From CG1-02-33-12 sp964403775 (GTDB taxonomy: Archaea; Nanobdellota; Nanobdellia; Woesearchaeales; CG1-02-33-12), in contig CAYOHL010000018.1 of NCBI GenBank assembly GCA_964403775.1, forward strand, positions 1 through 15,206: DNA of 15,206 nucleotides. The letters are read 5' to 3'. Of this stretch, positions 12,798 to 15,206 are shown one piece after another. Each line of letters opens with the position of its first letter. Position 1 is the first letter of the stretch. Made by a program: the position numbers and the translations under genes. The notes below the pieces were generated by a model that saw nothing but the letters and a program-made list of their open reading frames with translations, searched no databases and was not told where the DNA came from.

Positions 12798-13600
12798 GGC
12801 TTTAAAATATTATACTTATTAGAAACTCCATAATATACTTTTGATTCCTTTTCTATTTCCAGTGACTTAAGATTCACCAAATAATCCAAACCAGCAGGTT
12901 TATAAGGAAAATTTCTTTTTGCTAAACCTTCCAAAGGGGGGTAAAGAACCTTATTTTCATCAATAACAATGCTTGGGATTTCCAGTGCATAAGACAAACC
13001 CATAAAGAAAATGGCTTTTCTATCTCTGTCTTTTCCTTCTGGAAAATGGGCAACTGTCAAATCTGCACTACCAAAATCTTTTAAATCTCCAAAATCCCCA
13101 TACATAAGAATCTTATTTTCATCATTTTGATAAACTTTTTCTATATCCATAAAGTAGTTGATATTTGTTGCAAGGAATATCCTAAGTTTATTGTCTTTAT
13201 CCTGTTTTTTTGTTATTGCTCTTAAAGGGTCCCTTTTAGGATTATTATTTTTTAAAAAATTAATTGCATCTCCTATGCTATCTAGATTATAATCTGAAAT
13301 GCTATCTAAAAAATTATCTCTTTTTTCTGTTTCATCTGCAATTATTATATAATTTCCCTCTGCTCTTGAACCACCTATTTCTCCATAAGTCATTGTGCCT
13401 CTTGAATTTCCTTTGGGAAAGCAGGCAAGCATGATAGGGCATTCCTTTGCTTGGTCCATATCATCTACAACAAGGGTAGCTATTGAATGCTGCCTGTTCT
13501 TTCTTGGATCAGCAAAGTCATACTTATAACCAAGTTCAGAAATAATTTTATCCCTGAAATCAAAAAAGCTTCCTGCCAAATATATCTTTTTCTTTTTCAT
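12794..13600 (-). CDS. tandem nucleoside 2-deoxyribosyltransferase-fold protein
   Basis: A 268-residue protein with two copies of a Rossmann-like nucleoside-deoxyribosyltransferase/MazG-associated fold. Copy 1 (1-90): KIYLAGSFFDFRDK, FADPRKNRQ, DDMDQAKECPIMLA, then GTMTYGEIGGSRAEGN with a Glu (74) where the family has its nucleophile. Copy 2 (139-215): RIFLATNINYFMD, DFGSADLTVAHFPEG, then KAIFFMGLSYALEIPSIVI, where the matching Glu position is Phe199. Copy 2 therefore looks catalytically dead. Related proteins cleave or transfer nucleobases, or act as nucleotide sensors. The real substrate is unknown. The gene has its own TATA box and overlaps the regulator's stop codon by four bases. Confidence 0.72.
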   Translation of the reverse strand: MKKKKIYLAGSFFDFRDKIISELGYKYDFADPRKNRQHSIATLVVDDMDQAKECPIMLACFPKGNSRGTMTYGEIGGSRAEGNYIIIADETEKRDNFLDSISDYNLDSIGDAINFLKNNNPKRDPLRAITKKQDKDNKLRIFLATNINYFMDIEKVYQNDENKILMYGDFGDLKDFGSADLTVAHFPEGKDRDRKAIFFMGLSYALEIPSIVIDENKVLYPPLEGLAKRNFPYKPAGLDYLVNLKSLEIEKESKVYYGVSNKYNILKP

Positions 13601-13622
13601 TGTAACTTTAGAGTTCTAATAC

Positions 13623-13630
13623 TTTAAATA
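13623..13630 (-). promoter_or_regulatory. TATA box of the deoxyribosyltransferase-fold gene
   Basis: The minus strand reads TATTTAAA, centred 26-27 bases before the ATG at 13600. Confidence 0.6.
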
Positions 13631-13678
13631 GATTCTTATTGTTGGATATAACCAATAAAATATATAGAATATAAAAAA

Positions 13679-13687
13679 GCTTTTAAA
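13679..13687 (+). promoter_or_regulatory. TATA box of the DUF460 gene
   Basis: GCTTTTAAA is centred about 27-28 bases before the ATG at 13711, consistent with a leaderless start. Confidence 0.5.
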
Positions 13688-13710
13688 CAAGGGGGCTATA
13701 TTCTTAATAG

Positions 13711-14883
13711 ATGGAAAATCCCTTAATTATTGTTGGAATAGACCCTGGCACAACAACTGCTTTTTCTATAATGGATGTTGATGGCAATCTCTTAAAAACA
13801 GCTTCCTATAAAAACCTCGGCTTGAGCGCATTGATCTCAACAATAATGCCTTATGGGGATATTGTCTTGGTTGGGACAGATAAAAAAAACTGCCCAAAAT
13901 TAATTGAAAATTTTGCAGTAAAGACAGGTGCAAGGATTGTTAAACCAAGGCAGGATATCTTGGTTAGTGAAAAAAAAGAGCTGATAAACAAAATAAAAAC
14001 AAGGAATAGCCATGAGGCAGATTCATTAGCTTCAGCAATATTTGCCTATAAGGAGTTTTACCCTTTATTTAAAAAAATAGATATTTTTTTGAAGAAAAAC
14101 AATAAGGCATATCTCTCAAATAAGATAAAAAAGATTGTCTTGACAAAAGGGTTGTCCATAAAGGATTCTCTAAAGCTTGTTGAAAAACCAGTTGAAGGAA
14201 AAATAGTGCCTGTAAGAGAGATTATAAAAGAAAAAGGTGTGGAAGAAAAAATAAGTTTCCTGCTGAATAAAAAACTAAAGAGCCTTGAAAATGCAAACCT
14301 TATGATAAGAAGGCAGAATGCTGGATTAAAGAAAAAGCTTAAGAGGATGCAGGAAAGGCAGAGAATCCTAATAAAAAAAGCAGAGAGTCTTGTTCCTGAT
14401 AAAAAAGCAAGGGAGCTTCTTGGCTTTAAGGAAAAAAGGATTATCTCGCTTGATAGGGAGCTGAATGAAAAGGACAAAAAAATAAATGAACTGAATGATG
14501 AGATTAAGAACCTTAACAGCATGATACTAAACATTGAAAATAATGTTTTGGCTAAAAAGCTTGATAACCTTGGCTATAATGAGTTTTTAACAAAAAATAA
14601 TGTATTAAACATCAAGAAAGGGAATGTTTTGCTTGTTGATAATCCAAATATATTTAGTGAGAAAACAATTAATGCCCTGAAAAACAGGGTTGATGCAGTT
14701 GTTTCCAAGAAAAAAGTAAATAGGGGGCTAAGGGAAAACCTTGATTTTATTGATAGCACTAATTTAAAAATAACCGAAAGCAGGCTTTTTGCTATTATTG
14801 ACAGGAAAGGTTTTGAAAGAGAAAAAGGTAAGGTTAATTTATTAGCCAAGGTTATTCAGGATTACAGGAAGAGCAGGTTGTAA
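13711..14883 (+). CDS. DUF460 family RNase H-like (RuvC-fold) protein
   Basis: A 390-residue archaeal DUF460 protein. The N-terminal RuvC/RNase H-like domain (1-115) shows IVGIDPGTTTAFSIMD (7-22, first acid D11), LVGTD (53-57, second acid D57), a PRQDILVSEKK segment (79-89), and NSHEADSLASAIFAY (99-113, H101 and D104). Residues 180-285 are coiled coil. Residues 290-390 form a C-terminal domain with NVLLVDNPN and a basic end. The conserved acids suggest a nuclease, but no activity is established for the family to my knowledge. It is shorter than many euryarchaeal members (often about 600 residues), mainly in the middle. It is monocistronic. Confidence 0.87.
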   Translation: MENPLIIVGIDPGTTTAFSIMDVDGNLLKTASYKNLGLSALISTIMPYGDIVLVGTDKKNCPKLIENFAVKTGARIVKPRQDILVSEKKELINKIKTRNSHEADSLASAIFAYKEFYPLFKKIDIFLKKNNKAYLSNKIKKIVLTKGLSIKDSLKLVEKPVEGKIVPVREIIKEKGVEEKISFLLNKKLKSLENANLMIRRQNAGLKKKLKRMQERQRILIKKAESLVPDKKARELLGFKEKRIISLDRELNEKDKKINELNDEIKNLNSMILNIENNVLAKKLDNLGYNEFLTKNNVLNIKKGNVLLVDNPNIFSEKTINALKNRVDAVVSKKKVNRGLRENLDFIDSTNLKITESRLFAIIDRKGFEREKGKVNLLAKVIQDYRKSRL

Positions 14884-14889
14884 ATCACT

Positions 14890-14898
14890 ATTATATAA
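14890..14898 (+). promoter_or_regulatory. TATA box before the frameshifted small ORF
   Basis: ATTATATAA lies about 50 bases before the ATG at 14946. Transcription would start near 14920, so the message would have a leader of about 25 bases, unlike most genes here. Confidence 0.35.
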
Positions 14899-14945
14899 TG
14901 GTTACAAATAGAAAGAATTAAAAAGGGGAAAATTTTCTTATAGCT

Positions 14946-15097
14946 ATGGAATCTATTAAAAAAGTACTGGGACTCTTGCCCAGCTGGTAAAAGAAGCCCA
15001 TGATATAGGGTATTCTGCAGAAAATGTAAAGTTATTAAAAGGTGGAAAAGAACTAAAAGCTGAATATTATACTAGATGGGCGTATGAGTTGGACTAG
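14946..15097 (+). pseudogene. small ORF with a frameshift at an A6 run
   Basis: The ATG at 14946 reads MESIKK and then stops after eight further residues. A second frame, open from 14960 to the TAG at 15095-15097, has no start codon and encodes a protein-like stretch (LAQLVKEAHDIGYSAENVKL, then a Lys/Glu and Tyr-rich end). The two join if one A is added to the run at 14958-14963, or by a -1 shift there. That gives a 50-residue product that I do not recognise. It may be a homopolymer sequencing error, a young pseudogene, or (least likely) programmed frameshifting. Confidence 0.45.
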
Positions 15098-15129
15098 AGG
15101 GTTATTATAAAAAGTTAAAAAAATAAAAA

Positions 15130-15206
15130 TTAATATTTTTTCTCTTGTACACCTTTGGTTTTTATCAGGTTGTATAAGGATTGTATCTCCTTGTAAACCC
15201 ACTTTC
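15130..15206 (-). CDS. possible C-terminus of a gene running in from the right edge
   Basis: On the minus strand one frame is open from the window edge to a TAA at 15130-15132 and reads KWVYKEIQSLYNLIKTKGVQ followed by EKKY. The composition resembles the lysine-rich proteins of this window, and it would converge on the small ORF ending at 15097. With only 24 codons visible this is weak evidence. Confidence 0.35.
   Translation of the reverse strand, partial: KWVYKEIQSLYNLIKTKGVQEKKY

Noticed and set aside
14058..14849. Minus-strand ORFs of 158 and 91 codons in the DUF460 gene
   Set aside because: Same shadow effect; Ser/Phe/Leu-rich antisense of a lysine-rich coiled-coil gene.
14958..14963. 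Programmed -1 frameshift at the A6 run
   Set aside because: Slippage needs a seven-base site such as A-AAA-AAG. Here the base before the run is T, so the P-site codon would re-pair poorly. Sequencing error or pseudogene is simpler.
1..15206. CRISPR array, rRNA genes or insertion sequences
   Set aside because: No regularly spaced long repeats, no rRNA-like segments, no transposase and no long terminal inverted repeats are seen.

Overview
The window reads as a scaffold from a small AT-rich archaeal genome. The evidence is an archaeal information-processing gene set (L37Ae, RpoP, Pcc1, prefoldin beta, UPF0147, aIF5B, Trm1, aEF1B, a DUF1610-type zinc ribbon, DUF460), BHB-type tRNA introns, TATA boxes 24-30 bases before most start codons, and GGAG/GGTG ribosome binding sites. 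The DUF5752-type coiled-coil protein, the tight packing and the lysine-rich proteins point to a DPANN archaeon of the Woesearchaeota/Pacearchaeota kind. That placement is inference. A 10-N run at 9078-9087 shows that this is an assembled scaffold, probably from a metagenome.

Layout. 85-337: tRNA-Pro(UGG) with two introns, a 17-nt one in the anticodon loop and a 161-nt one in the T loop. 363-1559 (+): translation/transcription/folding operon rpl37ae-rpoP-pcc1-pfdB-UPF0147. 1552-2139 (-): small MscS-type channel. 2237-3382 (+): DRG-family GTPase. 3347-4255 (-): stand-alone asparagine-synthase ATP-pyrophosphatase domain. 4357-4584 (+): small lysine-rich protein. 4624-5727 (-): protein with a RelA/SpoT-type (p)ppGpp synthetase domain, rare in archaea. 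8029-5804 (-): aIF5B followed directly by a NIP7-like PUA protein. 8121-8726 (+): orphan gene between two near-identical 15-16 nt direct repeats. 8771-9924 (+): trm1, broken only by the N run. 10368-9914 (-): zinc ribbon plus aEF1B operon. 10519-11847 (+): DUF5752/coiled-coil protein. 12048-12797 (+): membrane-anchored winged-helix regulator. 12794-13600 (-): tandem nucleoside-deoxyribosyltransferase-fold protein. 13711-14883 (+): DUF460 RNase H-fold protein. 14884-15206: a small frameshifted ORF and perhaps the C-terminus of a minus-strand gene.

Most genes serve translation: tRNA, ribosome, initiation and elongation factors, tRNA modification, ribosome biogenesis. The rest are accessory. The two strongest leads are the doubly interrupted tRNA-Pro, where both introns fold into a textbook bulge-helix-bulge, and the archaeal RelA/SpoT-like protein. 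Weaker leads are the repeat-flanked orphan gene, the degenerate second deoxyribosyltransferase-like domain, and the near-universal leaderless promoter spacing together with overlapping convergent gene ends.
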